Assembly: GCF_014132355.1 (NCBI RefSeq)
Contig: NZ_BLZO01000136.1
Location: 57,891 to 121,890, forward strand
DNA: 64,000 nucleotides
Source: Okeania sp. KiyG1
GTDB taxonomy: Bacteria > Cyanobacteriota > Cyanobacteriia > Cyanobacteriales > Microcoleaceae
Direction of reading: 5' to 3'
Within the stretch, counting starts at the first letter, position 1; each line of letters starts with the position of its first letter. The notes beneath the pieces are model-generated. The model was given only the letters and a program-made list of their open reading frames with translations, ran no database searches and was not told the DNA's origin. Both the position numbers and the translations under genes were made by a program. Shown piece after piece: positions 9,759 through 19,892 of this stretch.

Positions 9759-11117
9759 ATGGTATTACCTGATGGCCCAGCATTGTCCCCTCTACAAAGA
9801 AGACTCCGGACTTGGAAATTTATTTTTCGTCCCTTACAAACAATAGAAGAGCGATATTCTCAATACGGAGATATCTTCAGGACTAACACTAACTCCAAGA
9901 CTCCTTTTATCTATTTCTGTAACCCTAAAGCTATTCAACAAATTTTTACTGCTGACCCTGATACCTTTAGCTCAGGTGGTGGTAATGGTGTTTTACAATA
10001 CATTGTGGGTAGAAATTCTCTATTTATCCAAGATGGCGATCGCCATCAACGTCAAAGAAAACTATTAATGCCACCTTTTCATGGCGATCGAATGCGTACT
10101 TATGGGGACTTAATATATAATGTTACTTCTGATGTTATAGATTGCTGGCAAATAGATAAACCTTTCCCCATCCGTAGGTCTACTCAAGAAATATCCCTAA
10201 AAGTTATCCTTGGGGCGGTATTTGGTTTAGACCAAGGGGAACGTTACGAACAACTAAGAATACTTTTGTCTGGTGTCCTCGACTCCATTAGCTCTCCCCT
10301 CAGCTCCACTTTTCTGTTCTTCAGTTTCTTGCGAAAAGACTGGGGTCCTTGGAGTCCCTGGGGTAGATTTTTACGAAAAAGACAAAAAATTGATGAGCTA
10401 ATCTTCGCAGAAATTGAAACTGCTAGGGAAGAAGCAAATCATCGTGATGATATCCTCAGTTTGCTGCTAGAAGCGCGTGACGAAGCAGGCGATCGTATCA
10501 GTGACGAAGAAATTAAGGATGAACTGCTGACTTTGCTTTTTGCAGGTCACGAAACTACTGCTTCAGCTCTAGCTTGGGCATTATATTGGATTGATAAAAT
10601 TCCATCAGTGCGGGAAAAACTATTAGCAGAATTAGCAACTCTTCCTACTAACCCAGACAAAGTTGCCATTACTAAACTGCCCTACCTCAGTGCGGTTTGT
10701 CAAGAAACTTTGCGTCTCTATCCCATTGCCACAAATGCTTTCCCTAGAATTGTCCAGAAACCTATAGAAATTATGGGTTATCAACTTGAACCAGGAATGG
10801 TAGTAATTCCTTCTATTTATCTAACTCATCAAAGAGAGGATATTTATCCAGAACCTAAAAAATTTAAACCGGAACGTTTTCTCGAAAGACAATTTTCACC
10901 TTATGAATATTTACCTTTTGGAGGAGGGAGTCGTCGTTGTATCGGTTCAGCTTTCGCTTTATTTGAAATGAAATTAGTTTTGGCAACTATTTTATCAAAG
11001 TGCGAACTCAAGTTAGTTTCCGATAAATCTATCCAACCTGTCCGCAGAGGGTTAACTATGGCACCACCAGGAAAGATGCCAATGGTCGTTAAACAGAAAT
11101 TTGGCACTGCTAAATAA
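9759..11117 (+). CDS. Cytochrome P450 (CYP110-like)
   Basis: Haem-thiolate monooxygenase. Seen: the haem loop FGGGSRRCIG with the Cys ligand at residue 394, the I-helix oxygen-activation motif AGHETTAS (262-269), the ETLR helix-K motif, and the PERF segment before the haem loop. The length of 452 aa and the short N-terminus without a membrane anchor fit soluble bacterial P450s. The overall sequence resembles the CYP110 family, widespread in filamentous cyanobacteria and linked to fatty acid or terpene oxidation; the substrate here is unknown. No reductase, ferredoxin or terpene synthase is adjacent. Confidence 0.93.
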   Translation: MVLPDGPALSPLQRRLRTWKFIFRPLQTIEERYSQYGDIFRTNTNSKTPFIYFCNPKAIQQIFTADPDTFSSGGGNGVLQYIVGRNSLFIQDGDRHQRQRKLLMPPFHGDRMRTYGDLIYNVTSDVIDCWQIDKPFPIRRSTQEISLKVILGAVFGLDQGERYEQLRILLSGVLDSISSPLSSTFLFFSFLRKDWGPWSPWGRFLRKRQKIDELIFAEIETAREEANHRDDILSLLLEARDEAGDRISDEEIKDELLTLLFAGHETTASALAWALYWIDKIPSVREKLLAELATLPTNPDKVAITKLPYLSAVCQETLRLYPIATNAFPRIVQKPIEIMGYQLEPGMVVIPSIYLTHQREDIYPEPKKFKPERFLERQFSPYEYLPFGGGSRRCIGSAFALFEMKLVLATILSKCELKLVSDKSIQPVRRGLTMAPPGKMPMVVKQKFGTAK

Positions 11118-12148
11118 ATGTATTATATTATACTAAATGTGAAAAAGAATGCTTTTGTGAGGTAAAACTTCAATAATTGGCGTTGGTAAAGCGCGTGTAT
11201 GATATTAATCTTAATTCTTTAGGAGTCAACCCACCCCTCGCCCCTCCCCCGACCGTGGAGGGGAGGGGAACTCAGGAGTCAGGAGTCAACCCACCCCCAA
11301 CCCCTCCGGTGGAGGGGAGTAAAGAAGAAGAAACAGAAGTATAAGGAGAAAGTTTTTTGGTCGCGTAAAGGTAACGGAGTTCTATCGCGCTCTTATCCGG
11401 ACATAATATCATACCTCTTTTCACCAACGCCCAATTATTAAGTAGGGTTTGCTGAAAAAGTCTTATGGGTGAGGGTAGGAGTCAACCCACCCCTAGCCCC
11501 TCCCAGGAGGACTATCCCTTATAAGGAACTCCTCAGACACGAGGACACGGAGACGCGGAGACACGGGGACACGGGGACACGGAGAGAAGGGGAGAAGGGG
11601 AGCAGGGGAGAAGGGAGAAATAGTAATAGCATATAAGTAAAACTACTTAAATATTCAAAATTAATGTACTTTTAAATACATTTTTTCTATAGAAAAAGGC
11701 TTTTAAAGTCTCGAACATAATTTGTCTATAATGTCTACGTTTTGTGTTAAGAAAGATGTTTATAAAGCATAGCCCAGGAGGGGAGGGTAAGTCAGGAGGA
11801 ACGGGGAATTATAAAGGAGGTAGGAGGAAGAATAGTCCCTTGATTTTTCTGGGCAACTATGCGCCTAAAATGCTAATTTTTTGAACCTAAGAGACCTAAA
11901 AGCTTAGACTTTTTTCAACTAAAAAAATCTAAAACCTTTATATGTCAATGCTTTTAGATTTAATCAGCAAACCCTAAGTAATTACAGCGCTTTTCACTTA
12001 AAGTAGACAACAAAATTATTTTTGGGTAGGGAGTAGGGAGTAAGGACTAAGGAGTAAGGAGTAAGGAGTAGGGAGTAGGGAGTAGAAAAATGCTTTTGGG
12101 TTGCTCGTACTAAGTAGTCGTGTAAAAATAACTTGAACAGTTTTTTTA
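11118..12148. other. Repeat-filled intergenic region
   Basis: Contains GC-rich CCCCTCC runs (11230-11330), a 532-bp MITE-like element (11444-11975), and GGGAGTAGGGAGTA tandem repeats (12028-12085). No supported gene. Confidence 0.7.
11444..11975. mobile_element. MITE family 4 (AGGGTTTGCTGA ends), long copy
   Basis: Inverted ends AGGGTTTGCTGA / TCAGCAAACCCT flanked by a 4-bp direct repeat AAGT (11440-11443 and 11976-11979). The interior holds GACACGG-type tandem repeats and a segment (about 11511-11773) related to another repeat family at 32355 and 36867, so it is a composite. No transposase is encoded. Sister copies: 35218-35423 (AATT target repeats) and 22541-22830. Confidence 0.8.
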
Positions 12149-12215
12149 ATGGAAGCTATATTTCACAATTTATCCCAGATAAAATTTGTACAACTTATTC
12201 TTACATGGCTCCTAA
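12111..12215. repeat. 105-bp repeat shared with 24111-24215, overlapping a gene start
   Basis: Starts TAAGTAGTCGTGTAAAAATA and ends ACATGGCTCCTAA; differs from the second copy at a single base (G versus A near position 24 of the repeat). It covers the first 22 codons of the reading frame that leads into the nucleotidase-like gene, which casts doubt on that start. Confidence 0.9.
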
Positions 12216-14074
12216 CTGTAGTATATCTATATCAAAAGCACTATAATACAGGCGCAATGACATTTTTGATAATTAGCACCCTAGAGCGCGTATTAATTAT
12301 TCTGATGTTTACTTCTCCCCCACTCCCCCACTCCCCCACTCCCCCACTACCCCACTACCCCACTCCCCCACTCCCCCACTCCCTTATCTATCTACTATTA
12401 GTATTTATTCCCTTGATAACATCAAAACCCCCAACCAAAACCATCACCATTCTGGAAACTAGCGATCTTCATGGCAACCTTATGCCTTATGATTACTGTA
12501 CCAACCAACCCGCAGAATGGGGATTAGCAAAAGTCGCTAGTTTAATCGCACAGGAACGAGCTAAAAACCCTAACTTACTGCTTATTGATGCCGGCGATAC
12601 TATTCAAGGGACACCATTAACTTATTACTATAATCGAATTGACACAGAAGCAGCACATCCGATGGCAGTAACAATGAATGCTCTCAAATTTGATGCTGCT
12701 ACTTTAGGAAACCATGAGTTTGACTATGGTACTAATGTGCTTTCCCATTGGATAAGTCAGCTTAATTTCCCCATAGTTTGTGCTAATATCCACAAAAGTG
12801 ATGGCACTCCTGCTTTTAAACCTTATATCATTAAAAATGTTGATGGTATAAAAATTGGTATTCTTGGTTTAATTACTCCTGCAACTTCTAACTGGGTGCC
12901 ATCTGAAAATATAGCTGGATTAACTTTTGAGAATCTCATAAATACTGCCCAAAAATATATTCCTCAAATGCGAAATGATGGTGCAGATGTAATTACTATT
13001 GTTCAACATACTGGTTTTTCTAAAGTACCAAAAGATCAAAGGCTGGCTTCTGCTTGGTTAACCGATATTCAAGAGTGGAAAGAAACTGGCTCTATTCCTG
13101 ATTCAAATCTCACCCTAGAATTAGCACAACAGGTAAAAGATATTGATATAATTATGGCGGGACATTCACATCATGATGTTCCTAAAGCTATAGTTAATAA
13201 TGTTTTAATTGCAGAACCTTCTTTTTGGGGAAAAGCTTTAAGTAGGTATACTTTAGTATTAGAGCGTCGGGGTGAAAAGTGGGAAGTTATTGCTAAAGAT
13301 TCTACTAATTTATATGTTACTGATGTTGAGCCAGAACAGAATATTTTACAACTTTCTTTACCATATCATCAGCAAACATTACGCTATATCAATCAAAATA
13401 TTGGTGTGGCAAAAATAGAATTTTATGGTGGTATAAAGGCACGGTTTCATCAGAGCAAGTTGTCAAATTTAATCAATAAAGTACAAATACAGGTGGCAGA
13501 AGCAGCAGGTTATCCTGTCAATATTTCTCTGACTTCTATTGTTAATAACACTGGAAAAATTTCTCCAGGAAAAATTACTAGGAGAGATATTTACAGTATC
13601 TATAATTATGATAATTATTTGTTGGTTATAGAAATTAATGGGGATATTTTGCGTTGTGCATTAGAAAAAAATGCTGCTTATTTTAAACAACTTAATATTA
13701 ATGATTTACCCAGTCTTCCTGAGGAGGTTTTGGCTGAAAATCATCTTGGCTATAATTGGGATTTATATAGTGGAATTGATTACACTGTCGATATTACCAA
13801 ACCAGTAGGAAAACGAATTACTAAGTTACAGTTAGATGGAAAAGATGTTGAACCAAATCAAGTTTTGCTAGCTGCTATGAATAGTTATCGCGCTAATGGT
13901 GGTGGTGGTTATTTGATGTTTAAAGAGGGGAAAATAATTTGGCGATCTGCTACAGAAATTCGCGAATTAATTGCTGAATATGTCAAGAATAAAGGCATAA
14001 TTGAATCGGATACTATTACTTCAGGAGGATTACAATTAGTTCCAGATTTATATCAAAAATATTTTGGTAATTAA
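12149..14074 (+). CDS. CpdB-like 2',3'-cyclic nucleotidase / 3'-nucleotidase (5'-nucleotidase superfamily)
   Basis: Exported metallophosphoesterase that would recover phosphate and nucleosides from nucleotides. Metallophos motifs are in order: SDLHGNLMPYDY (Asp, His), DAGDTIQGT, GNHEFDYG and GHSHHDVP; the C-terminal substrate domain ends with NGGGGYLMF, typical of CpdB. Catalytic and C-terminal domains look intact. The N-terminus is odd: the first 22 codons lie in a dispersed repeat, and residues about 56-77 (PPLPHSPTPPLPHY...) are encoded by the CCCCCACT tandem repeat found between genes elsewhere, just before a hydrophobic export segment (LIYLLLVFIPLIT). The ATG at 12305 is an alternative start and still includes the repeat. 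Confidence 0.85.
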   Translation: MEAIFHNLSQIKFVQLILTWLLTVVYLYQKHYNTGAMTFLIISTLERVLIILMFTSPPLPHSPTPPLPHYPTPPLPHSLIYLLLVFIPLITSKPPTKTITILETSDLHGNLMPYDYCTNQPAEWGLAKVASLIAQERAKNPNLLLIDAGDTIQGTPLTYYYNRIDTEAAHPMAVTMNALKFDAATLGNHEFDYGTNVLSHWISQLNFPIVCANIHKSDGTPAFKPYIIKNVDGIKIGILGLITPATSNWVPSENIAGLTFENLINTAQKYIPQMRNDGADVITIVQHTGFSKVPKDQRLASAWLTDIQEWKETGSIPDSNLTLELAQQVKDIDIIMAGHSHHDVPKAIVNNVLIAEPSFWGKALSRYTLVLERRGEKWEVIAKDSTNLYVTDVEPEQNILQLSLPYHQQTLRYINQNIGVAKIEFYGGIKARFHQSKLSNLINKVQIQVAEAAGYPVNISLTSIVNNTGKISPGKITRRDIYSIYNYDNYLLVIEINGDILRCALEKNAAYFKQLNINDLPSLPEEVLAENHLGYNWDLYSGIDYTVDITKPVGKRITKLQLDGKDVEPNQVLLAAMNSYRANGGGGYLMFKEGKIIWRSATEIRELIAEYVKNKGIIESDTITSGGLQLVPDLYQKYFGN

Positions 14075-14232
14075 TATCGTAAGGAAGATGGAAAAAGGAA
14101 GAAGGAAGACTGTATATTTTTATAATTAATTCTAGAATTACTTCAATATCCAATCTCCCCTACTCCCCCACTCCCCTACTCCCCACTCCCTCACTCCCCC
14201 ACTCCCCCACTCCCAACAACTCTAATAAGTAT

Positions 14233-14694
14233 TCAACCGGATTTGAGATCGGGCGATCGCCAACTAGCAGGAATTACCAAAACTGGACAATGGGCACCAT
14301 GCAAAATACCCTCACTAACACTACCTGCAAAAAATTTCTCAATACCACTGCGTCCATGAGACCCTACTATAATTAAATCGGCAGCTAATTTTTTTGCCTC
14401 TGCCAAAATAGTTTCTACTGTAGAACCTTGAGTTAACAAAGCCACTGTATCAAGACCTTTTTGGCGTAGCTCTTTTGCCAAATCTTGAATCTGTTGATGT
14501 TCTCTACGAAACTCTTGTGCCCAGCGGTCGCGCTTAGGCTGAGGTCCTGTCTTAAAACCAACAAAATCAGGATCTGGTTCAGCAATGTGAATTAGCCATA
14601 ATTTGCTGTTAAAAGCCTGGACTAAAGCTTCAGCTTGAGTAATAATGGCAGGAGTTATTTGAGAAAAGTCGATGGCAACAACTATATTTTTCAT
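14233..14694 (-). CDS. Universal stress protein (UspA family)
   Basis: Small cytoplasmic alpha/beta protein, 153 aa. The ATP-binding pattern G-2x-G-9x-G-S is present in GSHGRSGIEKFFAGSVSE, followed by HCPVLVIPA; the N-terminus IVVAIDFSQ is also typical. The ATP-binding loop suggests the nucleotide-binding class of USPs. Usual roles are stress resistance and signalling; partners cannot be read from context, as both flanks are repeats (CCCACTCCC tandem units at 14155-14215 downstream). Confidence 0.88.
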   Translation of the reverse strand: MKNIVVAIDFSQITPAIITQAEALVQAFNSKLWLIHIAEPDPDFVGFKTGPQPKRDRWAQEFRREHQQIQDLAKELRQKGLDTVALLTQGSTVETILAEAKKLAADLIIVGSHGRSGIEKFFAGSVSEGILHGAHCPVLVIPASWRSPDLKSG

Positions 14695-15214
14695 TGGTAA
14701 TTGAGGTTGTTAATTGAATATATAGCAATCCTATTTTATTCGTGTCAAAAATCTTACTGCTTTTTAGGGAACAGCGGTCAGACCCCGCGTCGCCGTCAGC
14801 TCGCTTGCGGAATGCTGACCAAGAGAGGGAACACCGGAGCTGGGAACACCGGAGCTGGGAACAGGTAAGAGTTTCAGTTTTTTTATCTACTTTTTGATTT
14901 GTCGCAACCTATTTAGGATTGCTATAGTTTTAGGTGATATGTTTTAGGTTTTAGGTTTTAGGTGGTAGGTTGTAGGTTGTAGGTTAATTATTTAGTGGTA
15001 GGTTAAGTTATACTAATTTACTCAAATAATGTGATAACAGTCTACTTGTAAGGAATAGATATTTGTAGCAAAAATTCCTCCAAGCGCTATTATATCATCT
15101 TTAGTTAGTATTAGTATTCAATGGAATAGTATAATAAACATGGGTATAGAATAAATTAATATGTTTTAAGAGATTATAAAAAATATTACAGTTATATTTT
15201 TATCTGTTATACTT
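14695..15214. other. Intergenic with GGTTTTAGGTTTTA-type repeats and a mini-palindrome
   Basis: Holds a GACCCCGCGTCGCCGTCAGC mini-palindrome (about 14779-14819) and GTAGGTTGTAGGTT repeats (14940-14995). No gene seen. Confidence 0.6.
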
Positions 15215-15388
15215 TTATACTAATATATTCTTTAGCAACGATAACAAAATGACACACATGATGGCAATGAATTGTGCTTGTGAATCCTGTTCATGTATTG
15301 TTTGTCCAATGGTGGCGCTAGCGATCGCCCCTATATTACTCATTGCGTTCAAGAAAATGATGAGTGCGATAAGTAGCGAATCATCCAT
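15215..15388 (-). CDS. Putative small membrane protein
   Basis: A 57-codon frame from ATG at 15388: two hydrophobic segments (LLIALIIFLNAM and FIAIMCVILLSLL) separated by a polar GQTIHEQDSQAQ loop. The frame stays open further upstream, but that part overlaps the ureC remnant and is unlikely to be translated. Function not recognised. It could be chance coding; the two clean membrane segments are the only support. Confidence 0.3.
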   Translation of the reverse strand: MDDSLLIALIIFLNAMSNIGAIASATIGQTIHEQDSQAQFIAIMCVILLSLLKNILV

Positions 15389-15461
15389 AGAAAAGAATCC
15401 AAGTAGCGTCCGACTATAGAATTCTCTATACTTTCCTAGTATAAAGAATATCCTTATGTTA

Positions 15462-15598
15462 CTAGAGTTGAAAATATCGCTGCGCCATCGGTAAAGTTGT
15501 AGCAAATTTACAACTCAATAACTTTTTATCCGCTTTCACTTCATAGCTTTCAGGGTCAATCTACATTTTTTTTGCTAAAGCATCATTTAAAGTAGCAC
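15462..15598 (-). pseudogene. 3' end remnant of a second urease alpha (ureC-like) gene
   Basis: Minus-strand translation gives [40 protein letters not shown] and a stop. This lines up end to end with the ureC C-terminus here ([40 protein letters not shown], stop). One in-frame stop and many substitutions make it a diverged copy, not a recent duplication. Only about 45 codons survive, in the same orientation about 1.1 kb downstream of the intact ureC stop. Confidence 0.85.
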
Positions 15599-16581
15599 TC
15601 AGCAATCAGCAATCAGCTTCTCAGGCGTGTATAATAGACATAGACGTGAAAATCAAAAATAAAATCAATTCTTATCCATAAATTATCAATTATTCCCCTC
15701 CACCGGAGGGGTTAGGGGTGGGTTCCCTGTTCCCTGTTCCCTGTTCCCTCTTTTCTGGAGATGTCTAATGGGGAATTCAAACCCCCATTAACACGCACCA
15801 CGCGCTTTTTCAAATATAGTGGGGGACTTAAACCCTTGAATTTTCAGCTAACAGCTAAATGCTGTTTGCGGAGCATTCCGGAACAGAAAAGCTGATAGCT
15901 AGTTAACTTCATATCCTGATTTGCGGATTTGCTACTACTATGGTCTAAAGAAATGTCCCATCTGAGTGCCATTGCCGAATCTTTCTCGCTCTCCCCATTT
16001 TCCCCTCATAGGAGCAGGGCTAATTCATTGTCGTCAGAGAATATTTACAACCCTATTCTTTTTGAGATCCTATGCTTCCCATACTTTCCACACCTCCCAC
16101 ACCTCCCACACTTTCCACCCCCTCCTCCTTTTTTCTCTGGTGACAATAAATAGACCCTGCCTCCCAGGAGGGGAAAAGGGGAGTAGGGTAGGGACGTTGC
16201 ATGGAACGTCCGTACGGGAGTATTTTTTTGCCCAACTCTCGCCCAAAATACGCTCCATGCATGAGCATGAAGGGCTGAAAACCAAGGTATTTCAGACCTA
16301 AAAAGTCTAAAACCCACATTCTGCACTTTAATTTGTAACATGAAAATTAGTATAAAATCCGTAGCTTGCTTAAGTATTTATACTATATAAATTATCTTCA
16401 TTGACTTTTATCAGGAGTCAAATTCTCAGTTAAATATTAAGCATAAATACTTGCTGAATCGTTGACTTCTATTGACCACTATAATTTTCTTCTTAATGCA
16501 TGAATTTTGACTTTTGACTTAAAGCCCTAATTACACCAATGCTACCGAATTTGATATTAATAGCTTTTTTGAACAAACCTC
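15599..16581. other. Intergenic downstream of ureC
   Basis: Contains a family-6-like MITE (15635-15766), a GTTTGCGGAGCATTCC mini-palindrome (15858-15885), TCCCACACCTCCCACA repeats (16080-16125), and a right end of MITE family 2 (ACCAATGCTACCGAATTTGA, about 16533-16555). Overlapping open frames on both strands around 15930-16340 are repeat-derived. Confidence 0.65.
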
Positions 16582-18291
16582 CTAAAACAGAAAATATCGC
16601 TGTGCCATCGGTAAAACTGTTGCAGGTTCACAAGTCAACAACTCCCCATCAGCTCTAACCTCATAAGTTTCCGGGTCAACATCTATTTCTGGCAAAGCAT
16701 CATTTAACTTCATATCTTGTTTGCTAATTTGCCTAGTATCTGCCACTGCGACTGCTGACTTTCTCAACTGTAGTCGAGCATCAATACCACTTTCCAGAGC
16801 AGCTTGAGAAACAAAAGTCAAAGAAGTAGCAGCGATCGCTCCCCCAAAACTAGCAAACATTGGCTGCATAACCACTGGTTGTGGAGTAGGAATACTCGCA
16901 TTCGCATCTCCCATCTGAGCATAAGCAATAGCTCCTCCCTTAATCACAATTTCTGGTTTCACCCCAAACATAGCAGGTCGCCACAAACATAAATCTGCCA
17001 ACTTTCCCACTTCCACCGAACCCACATACTCAGCAATACCATGAGCGATCGCCGGGTTGATAGTGTATTTTGCCACATAACGTTTAGCACGCAAATTATC
17101 ATTTTCCCCAGACTCTCCACTCAAAGCACCGCGCTGAATCTTCATTTTGTGAGCTGTTTGCCAAGTTCTAATAATCACCTCTCCCACACGTCCCATGGCC
17201 TGAGAGTCAGAAGCAATCATACTAAACGCTCCCAGATCGTGCAGTATATCCTCAGCAGCAATAGTTTCTCGACGAATACGAGACTCTGCAAAAGCCACAT
17301 CCTCTGGAATATTTCGGTCTAGATGATGACAGACCATCAACATATCCAGATGCTCTTCCAAAGTATTGAGAGTATAAGGACGAGTCGGGTTAGTAGAAGA
17401 AGGTAAAACATTTGCTTGACCGCAGACTTTGATAATATCTGGAGCGTGACCCCCTCCCGCACCTTCAGTGTGATAAGTGTGAATTGTCCGGTTTTTAAAA
17501 GCTTCTATAGTGGTTTCTACAAACCCTGCTTCATTGAGAGTATCAGTGTGGATAGCAACTTGCACATCGTATTCGTCCGCAACATTTAAGCAGGTGTCGA
17601 TCGCTGCCGGAGTAGTTCCCCAGTCTTCATGTAATTTCAATCCCATCGCCCCTGCTAATACTTGTTCGACTAGAGCTTGAGGTTGACTGCTGTTACCTTT
17701 ACCCATGAAACCCAGATTTACCGGAAAAGCTTCAGCAGCTTGTAACATTCGGTGAATATTCCAAGGACCGGGAGTGCAGGTTGTCGCATTAGTACCTGTG
17801 GCAGGACCTGTTCCTCCTCCTAACATGGTTGTTATACCAGAAGCGATCGCTGTTTCGATTTGTTGAGGGCAAATAAAATGAATATGGGAATCAATGCCAC
17901 CTGCCGTTAAAATCATGCCTTCACCCGCTACAGCTTCAGTTCCCGGACCGATGATAATATCTACATTATCTTGGATGTAGGGGTTGCCTGCTTTGCCAAT
18001 TTTGTAGATTTTTCCATCTTTGATGCCGATATCTGCTTTGACAATTCCCCACCAGTCGAGAATGAGAGCGTTGGTAATGACTAGATCTACTGCGCCGTCG
18101 GCATTGGCAATGGGAGATTGTCCCATACCATCGCGGATAACTTTGCCTCCACCAAATTTTACTTCATCGCCATAAGTGGTATAGTCTTGCTCGACTTCTA
18201 TAAATAATTCTGTGTCAGCTAGACGGACGCGATCGCCTATTGTTGGTCCATAAGTTTCAGCATAGGCGCGACGGTTTATTCTATAAGCCAT
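16582..18291 (-). CDS. ureC: Urease subunit alpha
   Basis: Catalytic nickel subunit that hydrolyses urea to ammonia and carbamate. Full length (569 aa). Seen: nickel-binding DSHIHF (H136, H138), the carbamylated lysine in [12 protein letters not shown] (K219, equivalent to K217/K220 of studied ureases), the mobile flap segment around [20 protein letters not shown], and the C-terminus PMAQRYFLF. The gene stands alone: ureA, ureB and accessory genes are not in the window. An IS remnant (18336-18452) ends 44 bp upstream of the start, so its promoter or former operon context may have been altered. The holoenzyme would need UreA/UreB from elsewhere. Confidence 0.97.
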   Translation of the reverse strand: MAYRINRRAYAETYGPTIGDRVRLADTELFIEVEQDYTTYGDEVKFGGGKVIRDGMGQSPIANADGAVDLVITNALILDWWGIVKADIGIKDGKIYKIGKAGNPYIQDNVDIIIGPGTEAVAGEGMILTAGGIDSHIHFICPQQIETAIASGITTMLGGGTGPATGTNATTCTPGPWNIHRMLQAAEAFPVNLGFMGKGNSSQPQALVEQVLAGAMGLKLHEDWGTTPAAIDTCLNVADEYDVQVAIHTDTLNEAGFVETTIEAFKNRTIHTYHTEGAGGGHAPDIIKVCGQANVLPSSTNPTRPYTLNTLEEHLDMLMVCHHLDRNIPEDVAFAESRIRRETIAAEDILHDLGAFSMIASDSQAMGRVGEVIIRTWQTAHKMKIQRGALSGESGENDNLRAKRYVAKYTINPAIAHGIAEYVGSVEVGKLADLCLWRPAMFGVKPEIVIKGGAIAYAQMGDANASIPTPQPVVMQPMFASFGGAIAATSLTFVSQAALESGIDARLQLRKSAVAVADTRQISKQDMKLNDALPEIDVDPETYEVRADGELLTCEPATVLPMAQRYFLF

Positions 18292-18335
18292 ATTTATTCT
18301 TTAGTAAAAACTGTAAAATTAAACTGCGTTACTCT

Positions 18336-18452
18336 GCGATTGGACCCGTGGAACTTGTACCTGATGGCAGCATAAATAATAAAATCAACAACCAAAATTG
18401 ATCAGTTTGAGCTTTCATTTTTCACTAACCTCAGTTATTTCCCAACAACTCT
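18336..18452 (+). mobile_element. Solo right-end fragment of the IS at 19893-20797
   Basis: 117 bp nearly identical to 20681-20797, the last bases of the IS transposase region, ending in the TTATTTCCCAACAACTCT terminal repeat. The left part of the element is missing. It sits between ureC and an otherwise featureless region. Confidence 0.85.
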
Positions 18453-18954
18453 ACTGTAATATAGAACTTTTCTTGTGTAAGATTTTATCATAAATTAGTT
18501 GGCACTAAAATGCAGTTTCTCTACTTTTAGCTCAAATATTAATATATTTATATTTATGTTTGTGCCATCATTAATGATATCGGAATTGAAGAAAAGTTCT
18601 AGTTTTTAAAATAATTAATAAAACTAGAATTAGTTAATATGTTTTTTATTTTCTTGCGTTCCAATCATTATTCATCTTGTTTGTAGTAATTTTCATTTTT
18701 ATGATTCTCTGCTAGTTTGGTTGATTTTATGTTACCGCTCAATAATCTGGGGTAAATCGGTAAATGGCAAGCCTCAAATGCTGTACAATCGTTCCTAAAC
18801 TCGTAGTTCGCCCTCATTTCTTGAGCGGATACGATTTTATGATCTTTTTGTTCTGTTACTACTGATACTGATCGCTTAGTATCAGTAGATTTGTTATCGT
18901 TATCTTTATGTGCAACCAGTTAAAAGTAATCGCACTCCTTTTTATAGGATTACT
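18453..18954. other. AT-rich intergenic, no feature recognised
   Basis: About 500 bp of AT-rich sequence without repeats seen elsewhere in the window and without a convincing reading frame. Confidence 0.5.
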
Positions 18955-19149
18955 CTATTTCTCGTTTAGCTTTTTGAGTAAATCAGTAATTGATTTAAGT
19001 TGAACTTTAGTAAAGTAAGACATTGCAATAATTATTAAAATGGCTATACCACCATTAAAAATTAATGGGATTAAACTATCTGCACTTCTTAGAATAGGTA
19101 GGCTATTTGTATTAGATGATGCGATAATTATTTGATTGTAACTTTTCAT
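18955..19149 (-). CDS. Small single-pass membrane protein, function unknown
   Basis: 64 aa: a polar N-terminus, one hydrophobic helix (LIPLIFNGGIAILIIIAMSYF, about residues 27-47) and a lysine-rich amphipathic tail (VQLKSITDLLKKLNEK). A weak AAGGA lies upstream of the ATG. It is not made of dispersed repeats, unlike most short frames here, which supports it being a real gene. No family recognised. Confidence 0.4.
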   Translation of the reverse strand: MKSYNQIIIASSNTNSLPILRSADSLIPLIFNGGIAILIIIAMSYFTKVQLKSITDLLKKLNEK

Positions 19150-19892
19150 CGTCTTAGTAGTCCTTGATATTCAATAAATTGAGCTGCTACTAACACTATA
19201 CAAAATTCAAAAATATTAATTTATAGACTTATCATATCAAATTCGTCTTAATGAGGAAGCATTTTCCAAGGTTACATCCTTTGCTAAACAAGGGTTTTGA
19301 TTATGGGATAAGCTTGTTTTATATCCATTTTGGCATATAAAACCTGTCATAAAAATTTACACAAAAATATTTAGTTTGGTTTCAATTAAACATACAAAAG
19401 TCAAAAACCAAGCTTTTAGTACTTGTACAAACTTATTTTTTTGTTGGACTAAAATCAATAAGAATTTTAACTTAGTCATTGAAGATGGACTAGAGGTTAG
19501 GTTATATATCAAAGAAAACAAGATATGTCTTTTGAGTTAGCAACTAAATTGGGCTATTAATATTACCTTTTACTATCTTTTCTACTTTGTAGGTCTTAAC
19601 CTAAAAGAGTAGTTTCAGTTTTTGCAAAAAGAAAGCGTTATTAGAATCTCCTTTTGGTTAGCAGCTCAATTGGACTACCAATACCGCAACTTGCAAACTA
19701 CTCTGATAACACGTATTGGTGTTATAGCCTACACACACATACACATATATAAGACATATCTAAATTTAACCTACCGTTTGAATTTAACACTAAATTTTTG
19801 TAATCACATAATATTTTAATAAATCTTAACCCCTTTTAAATTATCTAAATAAATATTTACAATTCTTAATTTTAAGGTAAACGTATTTTAAT
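19150..19892. other. AT-rich intergenic, no gene recognised
   Basis: About 740 bp. CTAAATTGGGCTATTAATA (near 19540) and a similar TCAATTGGACTACCAATA (near 19667) form a weak direct repeat. An open frame at 19622-19819 has no recognisable features. Confidence 0.5.

Noticed and set aside
11444-11975. Possible CRISPR-like array because of tandem GACACGG units
   Set aside because: Units are 7-9 bp without unique spacers; they are simple tandem repeats inside a MITE.
15929-16341. Five overlapping frames (e.g. GVGGVESMGSIGS, HTSHTSHTFHP)
   Set aside because: CCACACCTCCCACA repeat read in several frames; clear low-complexity artefacts.
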